From Streptomyces cellostaticus (GTDB lineage: Bacteria > Actinomycetota > Actinomycetes > Streptomycetales > Streptomycetaceae): DNA of 64,000 nucleotides. Under the pieces are notes generated by a model. The model was given only the letters and a program-made list of their open reading frames with translations, was not told where the DNA came from and made no database searches. A program made the translations under genes and the position numbers. How positions within the stretch are numbered: position 1 is the first letter of the stretch; every line of letters begins with the position of its first letter. Below are positions 49,497-57,954 of this stretch, piece after piece. Where the stretch lies: contig NZ_KQ948027.1 in assembly GCF_001513965.1 (NCBI RefSeq), forward strand, positions 1 to 64,000, in the 5' to 3' direction.

Positions 49497-49934
49497 ATGC
49501 CGGAGCTGTCGCAGGAGACCGAACGGGGGAGGACGGGGGCGCTCTTCGGACTGGCCGAGGTGACGGGCCCGTCCATGGTGCCCACGCTGCATCACGGGGA
49601 CCGGCTGCTGCTGCAGTACGGGGCCGCGGTCAGGCCGGGGGACATCGTCGTCCTGCGTCATCCCTTCCAGCAGGACCTGCTGGTCGTCAAGCGTGCCGTG
49701 GAGCGGCGCGAGGGCGGCTGGTGGGTGCTCGGGGACAACCCGTACGCGGGCGGGGACAGCACTGATTACGGGGTCGTGCCCGAGGAGCTGATCCTCGGCA
49801 AGGCGTGGTTCCGGTACCGGCCGCTCAGGGGGCGCGGTCAGCGCTCCCCGGTGGCGCTGGCGCGCTGGGTGTTCTCGGCCGCCAGGCCGCTGCTGCCCGA
49901 CCGGTCGGCCTCCAGGCGCTTGCGGGCCCGGTAG
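49497..49934 (+). CDS. sodX: NiSOD maturation protease SodX
   Basis: A 145-residue S26-type peptidase without a membrane anchor that removes the NiSOD propeptide. The signal-peptidase-like catalytic Ser is in EVTGPSMVPTLHHGDRLLL and the general-base Lys in QDLLVVKRAV; GDNPYAGGDSTDYG is the conserved box E. The ATG at 49497 is preferred because GGGAGG is 9 nt upstream; a GTG at 49467 would add 10 residues. The last 97 bp overlap the 3' end of the convergent CGNR gene. Confidence 0.9.
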   Translation: MPELSQETERGRTGALFGLAEVTGPSMVPTLHHGDRLLLQYGAAVRPGDIVVLRHPFQQDLLVVKRAVERREGGWWVLGDNPYAGGDSTDYGVVPEELILGKAWFRYRPLRGRGQRSPVALARWVFSAARPLLPDRSASRRLRAR

Positions 49935-50467
49935 GCGGCCACGTTGGCGCGGGTCGCGCAGCGGTCCGAGCAGTAGCGCCGGGAGCGGTTCGTGGACGTG
50001 TCGAGGTAGGCGTTGCGGCAGGGGGCGGCCTGGCACAGGCCCAGACGGTCGACGCCGTACTCGGTCAGGTGGAAGGCCAGGCCCATCGCCGCGATCGCCG
50101 CGTAGCCGGCGGTGGCGTTGGACGGGTGGTCGGCCAGGTGCATGTGCCACAGCGGGCGGCCGTCCTCGTCGCGGTAGTCGTGCCCGGAGATCTGGGGGCT
50201 GACCGGGAACTCCAGGAGGAGGGAGTTCAGGAGGTCCACGGCGAGCGTCTCGTCGCCCGTGTCCGCCGCCTCGAAGACCGAGCGCAGCCTGCCCCGTACC
50301 GAGCGGAAGCGCGTGACGTCGGCGTCGGTGGCGCGGCGGGCCGCCGAAGAGTTGACGCCGAAGAGGTCGCGGATGGCCTCGACCGAGGTCAGTGAGTCCT
50401 TGCCCCGGGCCGGTTCCTCGCTGTTGACGAGGCGTACGGCGTAATCCGAGTAATAGGCCAGTTCCAC
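49838..50467 (-). CDS. CGNR zinc finger / ABATE-domain protein
   Basis: The 209-residue protein has an N-terminal ABATE-type stress domain (about 1-140) and a C-terminal CGNR-like zinc finger, LCQAAPCRNAYLD...SRRYCSDRCATRANVAAYRAR. Such proteins are thought to be transcription regulators of stress responses. It starts with GTG behind AAGGA. Its 3' end overlaps sodX by 97 bp on the opposite strand, unusually long for a tail-to-tail pair. Confidence 0.85.
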   Translation of the reverse strand: MELAYYSDYAVRLVNSEEPARGKDSLTSVEAIRDLFGVNSSAARRATDADVTRFRSVRGRLRSVFEAADTGDETLAVDLLNSLLLEFPVSPQISGHDYRDEDGRPLWHMHLADHPSNATAGYAAIAAMGLAFHLTEYGVDRLGLCQAAPCRNAYLDTSTNRSRRYCSDRCATRANVAAYRARKRLEADRSGSSGLAAENTQRASATGER

Positions 50468-50567
50468 TTGTAGTCCTTACCGGGGCGCTCTATGGTCGTG
50501 TCTGCGGTCGGGTAACAGCCGGTCGTGCTTCCAGGGTATTACGTGCGCGTGAGGGGACGGGGATTCC

Positions 50568-51317
50568 ATGACCACCAGTACCGGAACCGACTGGGCCGCC
50601 TGGCAGGAGAGCTGGGACCGACAGCAGGAGTGGTACATGCCGGACCGCGAGGAGCGGTTCCGGATCATGGTCGAGGCGCTCGTCGGCACGGCCCCGCGCG
50701 TGCTCGACCTCGCCTGCGGCACCGGCAGCATCACCGCCCGCCTGCTGGCGCGGTTCCCCGAGGCCACCAGCACCGGGGTCGACCTCGACCCGGCCCTGCT
50801 CGCCATCGCGCGCGGCACCTTCGAGGGCGACGACCGCGTCTCCTTCGTCACCGCCGACCTCAAGGATCCCGAGTGGCGGGCGACACTGCCGTACGACTCC
50901 TACGACGCGGTCCTGACCGCCACGGCCCTGCACTGGCTGCACAGCGAACCCCTCGCGGCCCTCTACGGTCAGGTCGCGGAGCTGGTCCGCGACGGCGGTG
51001 TCTTCATGAACGCGGACCACATGATCGATGAGAGCACGCCCCGGATCAATGCGGCGGAGCACGCCCGGCGGCACGCCCGCATGGATCAGGCCAAGCGGGA
51101 CGGTGCGCTGGACTGGGCCGAGTGGTGGCAGCTGGCGGCCCAGGACCCGGTCCTCGCCGAGCCCACCGCCCGCCGCTTCGAGATCTACGGCGAGCATGCC
51201 GACGGGGACACGCCCTCGGCGGCCTGGCACGCGCGGGTCCTGAAGGAGAAGGGGTTCGGGGAGGCGCGGGCGGTGTGGTGCTCGCCGTCCGACACGCTGC
51301 TCCTCGGACTCAAGTAG
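50568..51317 (+). CDS. Class I SAM-dependent methyltransferase
   Basis: A 249-residue Rossmann-fold methyltransferase. The SAM-binding motif I is RVLDLACGTGSITARLL, motif II is TGVDLDPALLAIA, and DSYDAVLTATALHWL is motif IV. The substrate is unknown; it has no neighbouring biosynthetic genes. It is divergent from the CGNR gene across 100 bp. Confidence 0.85.
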   Translation: MTTSTGTDWAAWQESWDRQQEWYMPDREERFRIMVEALVGTAPRVLDLACGTGSITARLLARFPEATSTGVDLDPALLAIARGTFEGDDRVSFVTADLKDPEWRATLPYDSYDAVLTATALHWLHSEPLAALYGQVAELVRDGGVFMNADHMIDESTPRINAAEHARRHARMDQAKRDGALDWAEWWQLAAQDPVLAEPTARRFEIYGEHADGDTPSAAWHARVLKEKGFGEARAVWCSPSDTLLLGLK

Positions 51318-51482
51318 CCGAGTCGGCCACGTAGTCAGCCACGCAGAGCATCACCCTGAATCGATCACCCGGAATCGTGAAGAGAAGTCAGTTCTTTTGA
51401 CTGCTCGCGATCCTGATTACAGCCGTAAATCAAGAGGTGGGGTGGGAGGTGCTCGGCCGTGCGAGTGGTTAGTTGGGTGAGC

Positions 51483-51509
51483 GGTTTTTCGGAAGGAATG
51501 CCAGGGTAG
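51483..51509 (+). promoter_or_regulatory. Candidate SigB/SigH-type promoter
   Basis: GGTTT (51483-51487) is followed after 16 nt by GGGTAG (51504-51509), close to the SigB/SigH consensus GTTT-N14-16-GGGTA. It lies 38 bp before the gene for a small exported protein. Confidence 0.4.
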
Positions 51510-51547
51510 CTTGGCGGCGAATTGTTGTCCTAGCCGAGGCGGAAACC

Positions 51548-51826
51548 ATGCGCGCACGTAGAGTCCTGGCCATCGTGATCGCCACCCCTGTCCTGCTCGC
51601 CACGATCGGAATGACCGGTGCATCCGCGGCCACCTGGCAAAAGCCTCCCATCGGGAAGCCGGCCCCCCAGCCTGGGCCGCCTGCCGCCGACAGTACGGAC
51701 GGCAAGGCTGACAGGATTGCCGACGACGAACCGGAAGAAGGCCTCCTCAACACCCTCGCGGGTGAACTCCTGAATCGCGTTTCTCCCGCGAGGGAGAAGG
51801 GGGCCGGGGCATCAGGAAGGTCCTGA
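51548..51826 (+). CDS. Small secreted protein of unknown function
   Basis: A 92-residue protein with a clear Sec signal peptide (MRARRVLAIVIATPVLLATI, cleavage near ASAA at residue 27) and a Pro-rich, acidic mature part that looks disordered. I do not recognise a family. GAGGCGG precedes the ATG. A possible stress sigma promoter lies upstream and a very strong terminator downstream. Confidence 0.65.
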   Translation: MRARRVLAIVIATPVLLATIGMTGASAATWQKPPIGKPAPQPGPPAADSTDGKADRIADDEPEEGLLNTLAGELLNRVSPAREKGAGASGRS

Positions 51827-51865
51827 GCGCATAAGAGGTTCCGAGGTGCGCCGTATATCTCCTGG

Positions 51866-51901
51866 AAAAGGGCGGTACGGAGAAGTCCGTACCGCCCTTT
51901 T
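51866..51901. terminator. Strong bidirectional terminator
   Basis: A perfect 16-bp stem, AAAAGGGCGGTACGGA pairing with 51886-51901, with a GAAG loop. The A and T runs at both ends make it an intrinsic terminator in both directions, for the small secreted protein gene and for the ABC transporter operon. Confidence 0.92.
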
Positions 51902-51913
51902 CCCGGTGGAGCG

Positions 51914-52720
51914 TCAGAGAACCTTGGAAAGGAACGACTGCGTCCGCTCGTGCTGCGGGTTCGTCAGGACGTCGCGGGGATGTCCGGATTCGACCACCAC
52001 TCCGCCGTCCATGAAGACCAGGCTGTCGCCCACCTCACGGGCGAAGCCCATCTCGTGGGTGACGACGACCATCGTCATGCCCGACTCGGCGAGGTCGCGC
52101 ATGACGTCCAGGACGTCACCGACCAGCTCCGGGTCGAGGGCCGAGGTCGGCTCGTCGAACAGCATCAGCTTCGGGTCCATCGCGAGGGCCCGGGCGATCG
52201 CCACGCGCTGCTGCTGGCCGCCGGAGAGCTGCGAGGGGTAGTTCCCGGCCTTGTCCGCGAGGCCCACCCGCTCCAGGAGCTGCATCGCCCGCTCCTTCGC
52301 CTGGGCCTTGCCGACGCCCTTGACCTGGACCGGCGCCTCGCTGACGTTCTCGGCGGCCGTCATGTGCGGGAACAGGTTGAAGCGCTGGAAGACCATGCCG
52401 ATGTCCCGGCGCTTCATCGCGACCTCGCGGTCGCGCAGCTCGTACAGCTTGTCGCCGTGCTGCCGGTAGCCGACCAGCTCGCCGTCGACGTACAGGCGCC
52501 CGGCGTTGATCTTCTCGAGGTGGTTGATGCACCGCAGGAAGGTCGACTTGCCGGAGCCGGAGGGGCCGATGAGGCAGAACACCTCGCCCGGCTTCACCTC
52601 CAGGTCGATGCCCTTGAGGACCTCGACGGGACCGAAGGACTTGTGGACGCCCTCCGCCTTCACCATCGGGACGGAGGACTGCTTCGGCACGGAGTCCGTC
52701 TTGCTCAGCTTGTCGGTCAT
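51914..52720 (-). CDS. Polar amino acid ABC transporter, ATP-binding protein
   Basis: The 268-residue ATPase has Walker A GPSGSGKST, Q-loop VFQRFNLFPHMT, signature LSGGQQQRVAIARAL, Walker B LMLFDEPTSALDP and the switch histidine in VVVTHEMGFA. This is the PAAT subfamily (GlnQ/GluA type). It is the last gene of a three-gene operon and its ATG overlaps the permease stop (ATGA). Confidence 0.95.
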   Translation of the reverse strand: MTDKLSKTDSVPKQSSVPMVKAEGVHKSFGPVEVLKGIDLEVKPGEVFCLIGPSGSGKSTFLRCINHLEKINAGRLYVDGELVGYRQHGDKLYELRDREVAMKRRDIGMVFQRFNLFPHMTAAENVSEAPVQVKGVGKAQAKERAMQLLERVGLADKAGNYPSQLSGGQQQRVAIARALAMDPKLMLFDEPTSALDPELVGDVLDVMRDLAESGMTMVVVTHEMGFAREVGDSLVFMDGGVVVESGHPRDVLTNPQHERTQSFLSKVL

Positions 52721-53655
52721 GCGCCCACCGCTCCCTTCGGGCGGCCCAGCGACAGCATGTTGGCCTTCACCTTCTGCCACGGGGTCGGCGGCAGCTGGCG
52801 GCTGGAGCCGCGGGCGTAGTACCGCTCGATGTAGTACTGGCCCACGCTCAGCACCGAGGTCATGATCAGGTACCAGGCCGCGGCGAGGAAGTACATCTCC
52901 ACCGGGGCGCCGGAGTTCTGGCCGATGTCCTGGGCGTAGCGGAACAGCTCGGGATACTGGACGGCCGCCACGAGCGAGGTCGTCTTCAGCATGTTGATCA
53001 CTTCGTTGCCCGTGGGCGGCACGATCACGCGCATCGCCTGCGGGATGACGATCCGGCGCAGCGTCTTGGCGTAGCTCATGCCCAGCGCGTGGGCCGCCTC
53101 GGTCTGGCCCTCGTCCACCGCGAGCAGGCCCGCCCGGCAGATCTCGGCCATGTACGCCGCCTCGTTCAGACCCAGGCCGAGCAGCGCCGTCAGCAACGGC
53201 GTCATGAAGTTCGACCACTCGTCCTTATAGAGCGGCATCAGGTTGATGTAGCGGAAGACCAGGCCCAGGTTGAACCAGAGGAACAGCTGGACCAGGACCG
53301 GGGTGCCGCGGAAGAACCAGATGTAGAACCAGGCGATCGACGAGGTCACCGGGTTCTTCGACAGGCGCATCACCGCAAGGACGATGCCGCCGACGATGCC
53401 GATCAGCATCGACAGGACCGTCAGCAGGAGCGTCTTGCTGACACCCGTCATGATCCGGTCGTCGAAGAAGTAGTCCGGAACCGCGTGCCAGTTGATCTGG
53501 CCCTGGCCGAACGCGTAGACGATCGCGACGAGGAGCGCGATCGCGATGACGGCGGAAACGTATCGTCCGTAGTGCCGGACCGGGATGGCCCTGATGGCCT
53601 CCGGGCCGGCCGGGGGAGCGGGCTGCTCCCCGGCCGTCTTGTCGATGTCAGTCAC
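52717..53655 (-). CDS. Polar amino acid ABC transporter, permease
   Basis: The 312-residue protein has about five to six transmembrane helices and the HisM/GlnP signature: GTPVLVQLFLWFNLGL and the EAA loop AEICRAGLLAVDEGQTEAA. An N-terminal extension of about 60 residues with an extra helix precedes the core. Because one permease gene is present, it probably forms a homodimer. The start is GTG. It lies between the binding protein and ATPase genes. Confidence 0.92.
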   Translation of the reverse strand: MTDIDKTAGEQPAPPAGPEAIRAIPVRHYGRYVSAVIAIALLVAIVYAFGQGQINWHAVPDYFFDDRIMTGVSKTLLLTVLSMLIGIVGGIVLAVMRLSKNPVTSSIAWFYIWFFRGTPVLVQLFLWFNLGLVFRYINLMPLYKDEWSNFMTPLLTALLGLGLNEAAYMAEICRAGLLAVDEGQTEAAHALGMSYAKTLRRIVIPQAMRVIVPPTGNEVINMLKTTSLVAAVQYPELFRYAQDIGQNSGAPVEMYFLAAAWYLIMTSVLSVGQYYIERYYARGSSRQLPPTPWQKVKANMLSLGRPKGAVGA

Positions 53656-53692
53656 AGGTGTTGCCTCTCAGCGGCCGCCGAAGTTCCGCGGG

Positions 53693-54652
53693 TCACTTGC
53701 CGCCGTTGACCACTGACTCCTTGACGGCGCCGTCCTGGGCGCCCCACTTCTCGAGGATCTTCTGGTACTCACCGCTCTTGATGACCGCGTTCATCGCGGC
53801 CTGGAGCGCGTCCCGCAGCTGGGTGTCGTTCTTGGCGACGGCGATGCCGTACGGGGCCGCCTCGACCTGGTCACCGACGATCTCGAAGTCCTTGCCGCCG
53901 CCCGAGGTCTTCACCGCGTACGCGGCGACCGGGAAGTCGGACGAGGCCGCGTCCACGCCGCCCGAGCGCAGACGGGTCTGGGACTGCTGGTCGTCGTCGA
54001 AGGCCTCGATGGCAAGCTTCTTGCCGCTCGGACACTTCTTGGCCTCCTGCTTGGCCAGGTCCTCCGAGACGGTGCCGCGCTCCACCGCGATCTTCTTGCC
54101 GCACAGGTCCGACCAGGACGTGATGCCCTTGGTGTCGCCCTTGCGGGTGTAGATCGAGACGCCGGCGGTCAGGTAGTCGACGAAGTCGACGCCCTCGCCG
54201 ACCTTGTTGCCGGTGTCCGGGTCGACACCCTCCTGGCGGTTCTTGTTGTCCGTCATCGCCGACATCGCGATGTCGTAGCGGCCCGAGCGCAGACCGGTGA
54301 GCAGGCCGTCGAAGGTGCCGTTGTTGAACTCCAGCTTCACGCCGAGCTGCTTGCCCATGGCCGCCGCGAGGTCGGGGTCGAGACCCACGATGGTGCCGGA
54401 GGAGTCCTTGAACTCCACCGGGGCGTACGCGATGTCCGAACCGACCAGGATCTTCCCCTTGTCGCGGATCTCCTTGGGGAGCTTGTCGGCCAGCGGGGCG
54501 TTGACGCTGGACGCGCTGCCGGATTCGTTGTTCTTGCCCTTGGTCTGGTCACCGCAGCCGGTGAGCAGCAGGGCGCCCACGACCGCGATCGCACCGACCG
54601 CAGCTGGCCGGGAGTGCGCGGCGGTCGTACGGCAGGTGGAGCGTGCGGTCAT
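53693..54652 (-). CDS. Polar amino acid ABC transporter, substrate-binding lipoprotein
   Basis: The 319-residue protein has a lipoprotein signal with lipobox LLLTGCGD (Cys at about residue 33) and a periplasmic-binding-protein type II fold: KILVGSDIAYAPVEFKDSSG, GLDPDLAAAMGKQLGVKLEF and GLRSGRYDIAMSAMTD are typical of the glutamine/glutamate/arginine group. The exact amino acid cannot be told by eye. GGAGG is 7 nt before the ATG. Confidence 0.93.
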   Translation of the reverse strand: MTARSTCRTTAAHSRPAAVGAIAVVGALLLTGCGDQTKGKNNESGSASSVNAPLADKLPKEIRDKGKILVGSDIAYAPVEFKDSSGTIVGLDPDLAAAMGKQLGVKLEFNNGTFDGLLTGLRSGRYDIAMSAMTDNKNRQEGVDPDTGNKVGEGVDFVDYLTAGVSIYTRKGDTKGITSWSDLCGKKIAVERGTVSEDLAKQEAKKCPSGKKLAIEAFDDDQQSQTRLRSGGVDAASSDFPVAAYAVKTSGGGKDFEIVGDQVEAAPYGIAVAKNDTQLRDALQAAMNAVIKSGEYQKILEKWGAQDGAVKESVVNGGK

Positions 54653-55248
54653 CGTGGTTCCTCCGGCGGATGAGAGAGGTGCCGATGGGTCGACGGAAAC
54701 ACACACCTTCGGGTGTCGCGACCTCGTGGGTTTACCGCATCTTGCCATTCGGGCTACGCCATTCAGGGGCGTCGTCATGTCAAAATCGGATAACGGGTGA
54801 CCCCCGAACCGCGTCAGGTCCTGCCAGGACGGGACTTCAGGACCGCAGATCTGCGGAAATCCATCACTCAGGCCGGAAAATCTTCGGGCCATCTCACGAT
54901 GTGGTCCATCGTTGCGGTCCATCGCCGCGCGCGCCGGACGACCGGCTGCGCGTCGCCGCCGGGTCACGGCCGTGTCGCACGGGTGTCGCACCCGTGTCAG
55001 CCGTACGTCATCCGCGTGTGGCTTTCTGGTCTCCAGATGTGACCTTGCACCTAATGGACTCGTCGTGAGCGCCGTCCGTCCGGTAAGAAGGTTCTTTACA
55101 CCCCTCATCCGGGGCTCAGGGCGCGTGTGCGGCGCGCCCGTCGCGTATGTGCTCGTACGTATCAGCAATCGGGCCATGCGCGGTGCCCGCCCACCCCTCA
55201 CCAGGAGTGGTCGACCCTCAACCATGCATACCTAAGGGGTAAAACAAA
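54653..55248. other. 596-bp intergenic region between the ABC operon and the malic enzyme gene
   Basis: No gene is supported; frames across it lack coding bias. Notable sites are a perfect 14-bp palindrome CCGCAGATCTGCGG (54843-54856), a perfect inverted repeat CACGGGTG-TCG-CACCCGTG (54978-54996) and two copies of GGTCCATCG. The divergent promoters of both flanking genes must lie here. Confidence 0.6.
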
Positions 55249-56472
55249 GTGGCAGCGGAGATCGTCAATCCTCGCAGCGACAGCAGTACGGATCAGGACG
55301 GCGGGGCCGAGCCCCTCGATTCCTTCGATCCGGTGTTCGCGCTGCACCGCGGCGGCAAGATGGCCGTGCAGGCCACCGTGCCGGTCCGGGACAAGGACGA
55401 CCTTTCCCTCGCGTACACGCCCGGCGTCGCGCGCGTGTGCACCGCGATCGCGGAACAGCCGGAGCTGGTCAACGACTACACATGGAAGTCCTCCGTGGTC
55501 GCCGTCGTGACCGACGGCACGGCCGTGCTCGGACTCGGGGACATCGGTCCCCAGGCCTCCCTCCCCGTGATGGAGGGCAAGGCGATCCTGTTCAAGCAGT
55601 TCGGCGGCGTCGACGCGGTGCCGATCGCGCTCGACTGCACGGGCGTGGACGAGATCGTCGAGACCGTGGTCCGGCTCGCTCCCTCCTTCGGCGGAGTGAA
55701 CCTGGAGGACATCTCGGCACCCCGGTGCTTCGAGATCGAGAAGCAGCTCCAGGAGCGCCTCGACATCCCGGTCTTCCACGACGACCAGCACGGTACGGCC
55801 GTCGTGACGCTCGCGGCGCTGCGGAACGCGGCGCGGCTCAGCGGGCGCGAGATCGGGCAGCTGCGGGCCGTCATCTCGGGTGCCGGCGCGGCCGGTGTCG
55901 CCATCGCCAAGATGCTGGTCGAGGCCGGCGTCGGGGACGTGGCGGTGGCGGACCGCAAGGGCGTCGTGTCGGCGGACCGGGAGGACCTGACGCCGGTCAA
56001 GCGGGAGCTGGCCGGTTTCACCAACAAGGCGGGCATCACCGGCTCGCTGGAGAAGGCCCTCGCGGGCGCCGACGTCTTCATCGGCGTCTCCGGCGGTACG
56101 GTCCCGGAGGAGGCCGTCGCCTCCATGGCCGAGGGTGCCTTCGTGTTCGCGATGGCCAACCCGAACCCGGAGGTGCACCCGGAGGTGGCGCACAAGTACG
56201 CGGCGGTCGTCGCGACCGGGCGCTCCGACTTCCCCAACCAGATCAACAACGTGCTGGCCTTCCCCGGGATCTTCGCGGGCGCGCTGCAGGTGCGGGCCAC
56301 GCGGATCACGGAGGGGATGAAGATCGCTGCCGCGGAGGCGCTGGCCGCTGTCGTCGGGGACGACCTTGCCGCCGACTACGTGATTCCGTCGCCGTTCGAC
56401 GAGCGGGTCGCTCCCGCGGTGACTGCGGCGGTTGCGGCTGCTGCTCGTGCCGAGGGCGTTGCTCGTCGCTGA
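55249..56472 (+). CDS. Malic enzyme, NAD(P)-dependent
   Basis: The 407-residue enzyme oxidatively decarboxylates malate to pyruvate. Catalytic elements are the Tyr in SLAYTPGVARVC, the Lys in EGKAILFKQFGG, the metal-binding DDQHGTAVV and the Rossmann loop SGAGAAGVAIAKML. There is no phosphotransacetylase extension. Cofactor preference cannot be settled by eye; the S. coelicolor counterpart is recalled as NADP-dependent. It starts with GTG. Confidence 0.93.
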   Translation: MAAEIVNPRSDSSTDQDGGAEPLDSFDPVFALHRGGKMAVQATVPVRDKDDLSLAYTPGVARVCTAIAEQPELVNDYTWKSSVVAVVTDGTAVLGLGDIGPQASLPVMEGKAILFKQFGGVDAVPIALDCTGVDEIVETVVRLAPSFGGVNLEDISAPRCFEIEKQLQERLDIPVFHDDQHGTAVVTLAALRNAARLSGREIGQLRAVISGAGAAGVAIAKMLVEAGVGDVAVADRKGVVSADREDLTPVKRELAGFTNKAGITGSLEKALAGADVFIGVSGGTVPEEAVASMAEGAFVFAMANPNPEVHPEVAHKYAAVVATGRSDFPNQINNVLAFPGIFAGALQVRATRITEGMKIAAAEALAAVVGDDLAADYVIPSPFDERVAPAVTAAVAAAARAEGVARR

Positions 56473-56482
56473 CGTTGCGCTG

Positions 56483-56512
56483 AATGGCCCCGTCCGTTTG
56501 GGCGGGGCCATT
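56483..56512 (+). terminator. Intrinsic terminator after the malic enzyme gene
   Basis: AATGGCCCCGTCC (56483-56495) pairs with 56500-56512, one G-U pair, a 4-nt loop, then TTTATTTG. Confidence 0.88.
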
Positions 56513-56668
56513 TTATTTGCCCACCCGCCTGCCCGATCGGGTGATGAAGAGGGTGCCCTTGAGGCTCGTCCGTGTCGGGTGCGCTGCACGGGTGCCGTTG
56601 TGCAAGAGGGCATGTGTCACAGGGGCCCCAGGTTCCGTCGGCTGCACCGCGCACCTATTGTCGAGCCC

Positions 56669-57634
56669 ATGTTCGCTGTCTACGCTGCCAGGATCGACCG
56701 CGACCAGCCGCTCTCCGGCCTTGAGTTGGGGGAGCGTCCGGCCCCCGAGGCCCGGCCCGGCTGGAGTACCGTCACCGTGCGGGCCGCCTCCCTCAACCAT
56801 CACGACCTCTGGTCCCTGCGGGGCGTCGGGCTCCCGGAGGACCGGCTGCCGATGATCCTCGGCTGCGATGCCGCCGGGATCGACGAGGACGGCAACGAGG
56901 TCGTCCTGCACTCCGTCATCGGCCAGACCGGCCACGGCGTCGGTCCGAAGGAGCCCCGCTCCATCCTGACCGAGCGCTACCAGGGCACCTTCGCCGAGCA
57001 GGTCGCCGTGCCGACCTGGAACATCCTGCCCAAGCCCAAGGAACTGTCCTTCGCCGAGGCCGCCTGTCTGCCGACCGCGTGGCTGACGGCGTACCGGATG
57101 CTGTTCACCAACGCCGGGGTACGGCCCGGTGACTCGGTCCTCGTGCAGGGTGCGGGCGGCGGTGTCGCCACGGCCGCGATCGTGCTGGGCAAGGCGGCAG
57201 GCCTGCGTGTCTTCGCCACCAGCCGGGACGAGGCGAAGCGCAAGCGGGCCCTGGAACTGGGAGCCGTCGAGGCGGTGGAGCCGGGGGCCCGACTGCCGCA
57301 GCGCGTGGACGCCGTCATCGAGACCGTCGGCGCCGCCACCTGGTCGCACTCGGTGAAGTCCCTGCGGCCCGGCGGCACGATCGTCATCTCCGGCGCGACC
57401 AGCGGCGACCGTCCCTCGCATGCCGAGCTGACCCGGATCTTCTTCCTGGAGCTGAAGGTCGTCGGCTCCACGATGGGCACCAAGGAGGAGCTGGAGGACC
57501 TGCTCTCCTTCTGCGCCGCCACCGGCGTACGGCCCGTCATCGACGAGGTGCTGCCCCTGGACCGGGCCCGCGAGGGCTTCGAACGGCTCGCGTCCGGCGA
57601 GCAGTTCGGGAAGATCGTGCTCACGCATTCCTGA
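56669..57634 (+). CDS. Zinc-type alcohol dehydrogenase-like / quinone oxidoreductase
   Basis: The 321-residue medium-chain dehydrogenase has SLNHHDLWSLRGVG at the N-terminal domain, GCDAAGIDEDGNEVV, and the nucleotide loop LVQGAGGGVATAAIVLGKA. The cysteine and histidine ligands of catalytic zinc are not all present, so it is closer to the quinone reductase branch. NADPH is probably the cofactor; the substrate is unknown. TATTGT (56656-56661) ends 7 nt before the ATG, so it is a leaderless candidate. Confidence 0.85.
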   Translation: MFAVYAARIDRDQPLSGLELGERPAPEARPGWSTVTVRAASLNHHDLWSLRGVGLPEDRLPMILGCDAAGIDEDGNEVVLHSVIGQTGHGVGPKEPRSILTERYQGTFAEQVAVPTWNILPKPKELSFAEAACLPTAWLTAYRMLFTNAGVRPGDSVLVQGAGGGVATAAIVLGKAAGLRVFATSRDEAKRKRALELGAVEAVEPGARLPQRVDAVIETVGAATWSHSVKSLRPGGTIVISGATSGDRPSHAELTRIFFLELKVVGSTMGTKEELEDLLSFCAATGVRPVIDEVLPLDRAREGFERLASGEQFGKIVLTHS

Positions 57635-57696
57635 CGCCCTTTCGGGGTGTGGCTGGGCGGGTCCGGATGCCGGGCCCGCCTTTTCCGTATCCCTGA

Positions 57697-57742
57697 TGTC
57701 AACTTCGGTTGACAGGATTCCGGGTGTCAACGTAAGTTGACG
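57697..57742 (+). promoter_or_regulatory. Two tandem operators at the HTH-ClpN promoter
   Basis: TGTCAACTTCGGTTGACA (57697-57714, perfect) and TGTCAAC-GTAA-GTTGACG (57725-57742) share identical arms 28 bp apart. The first contains a TTGACA -35 (57709-57714) and the second contains the TAAGTT -10 (57733-57738), so bound repressor would cover the whole promoter. The -10 ends 6 nt before the first gene. Confidence 0.75.
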
Positions 57743-57744
57743 TC

Positions 57745-57954
57745 ATGACCGAGGCAACGGATCTCGCCCAGCGTGCCGGTGACCGCGATCCGCGGGTCGG
57801 GCTGCGGGCCGTGGCCGCGCTCCGCAGGCTGCTGGAGCAGCTGGAGGCGGTACAGGTGCGCAGTGCGCGCAATCAGGGCTGGTCGTGGCAGGAGATCGCC
57901 GCGGAGCTGGGCGTCAGCAGGCAGGCCGTGCACAAGAAGTACGGGAGGCAGTGA
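57745..57954 (+). CDS. Small helix-turn-helix protein
   Basis: A 69-residue protein with one predicted N-terminal coiled helix (RAVAALRRLLEQLEAVQVRS) and a C-terminal helix-turn-helix, WSWQEIAAELGVSRQAVHKK. This resembles sigma region 4-like or MerR-like HTH domains seen beside ClpN-only genes in actinobacteria. It is the probable repressor that binds the two tandem operators right before it. Translation is probably leaderless. The next gene starts within its stop codon (TGATG). Confidence 0.75.
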   Translation: MTEATDLAQRAGDRDPRVGLRAVAALRRLLEQLEAVQVRSARNQGWSWQEIAAELGVSRQAVHKKYGRQ

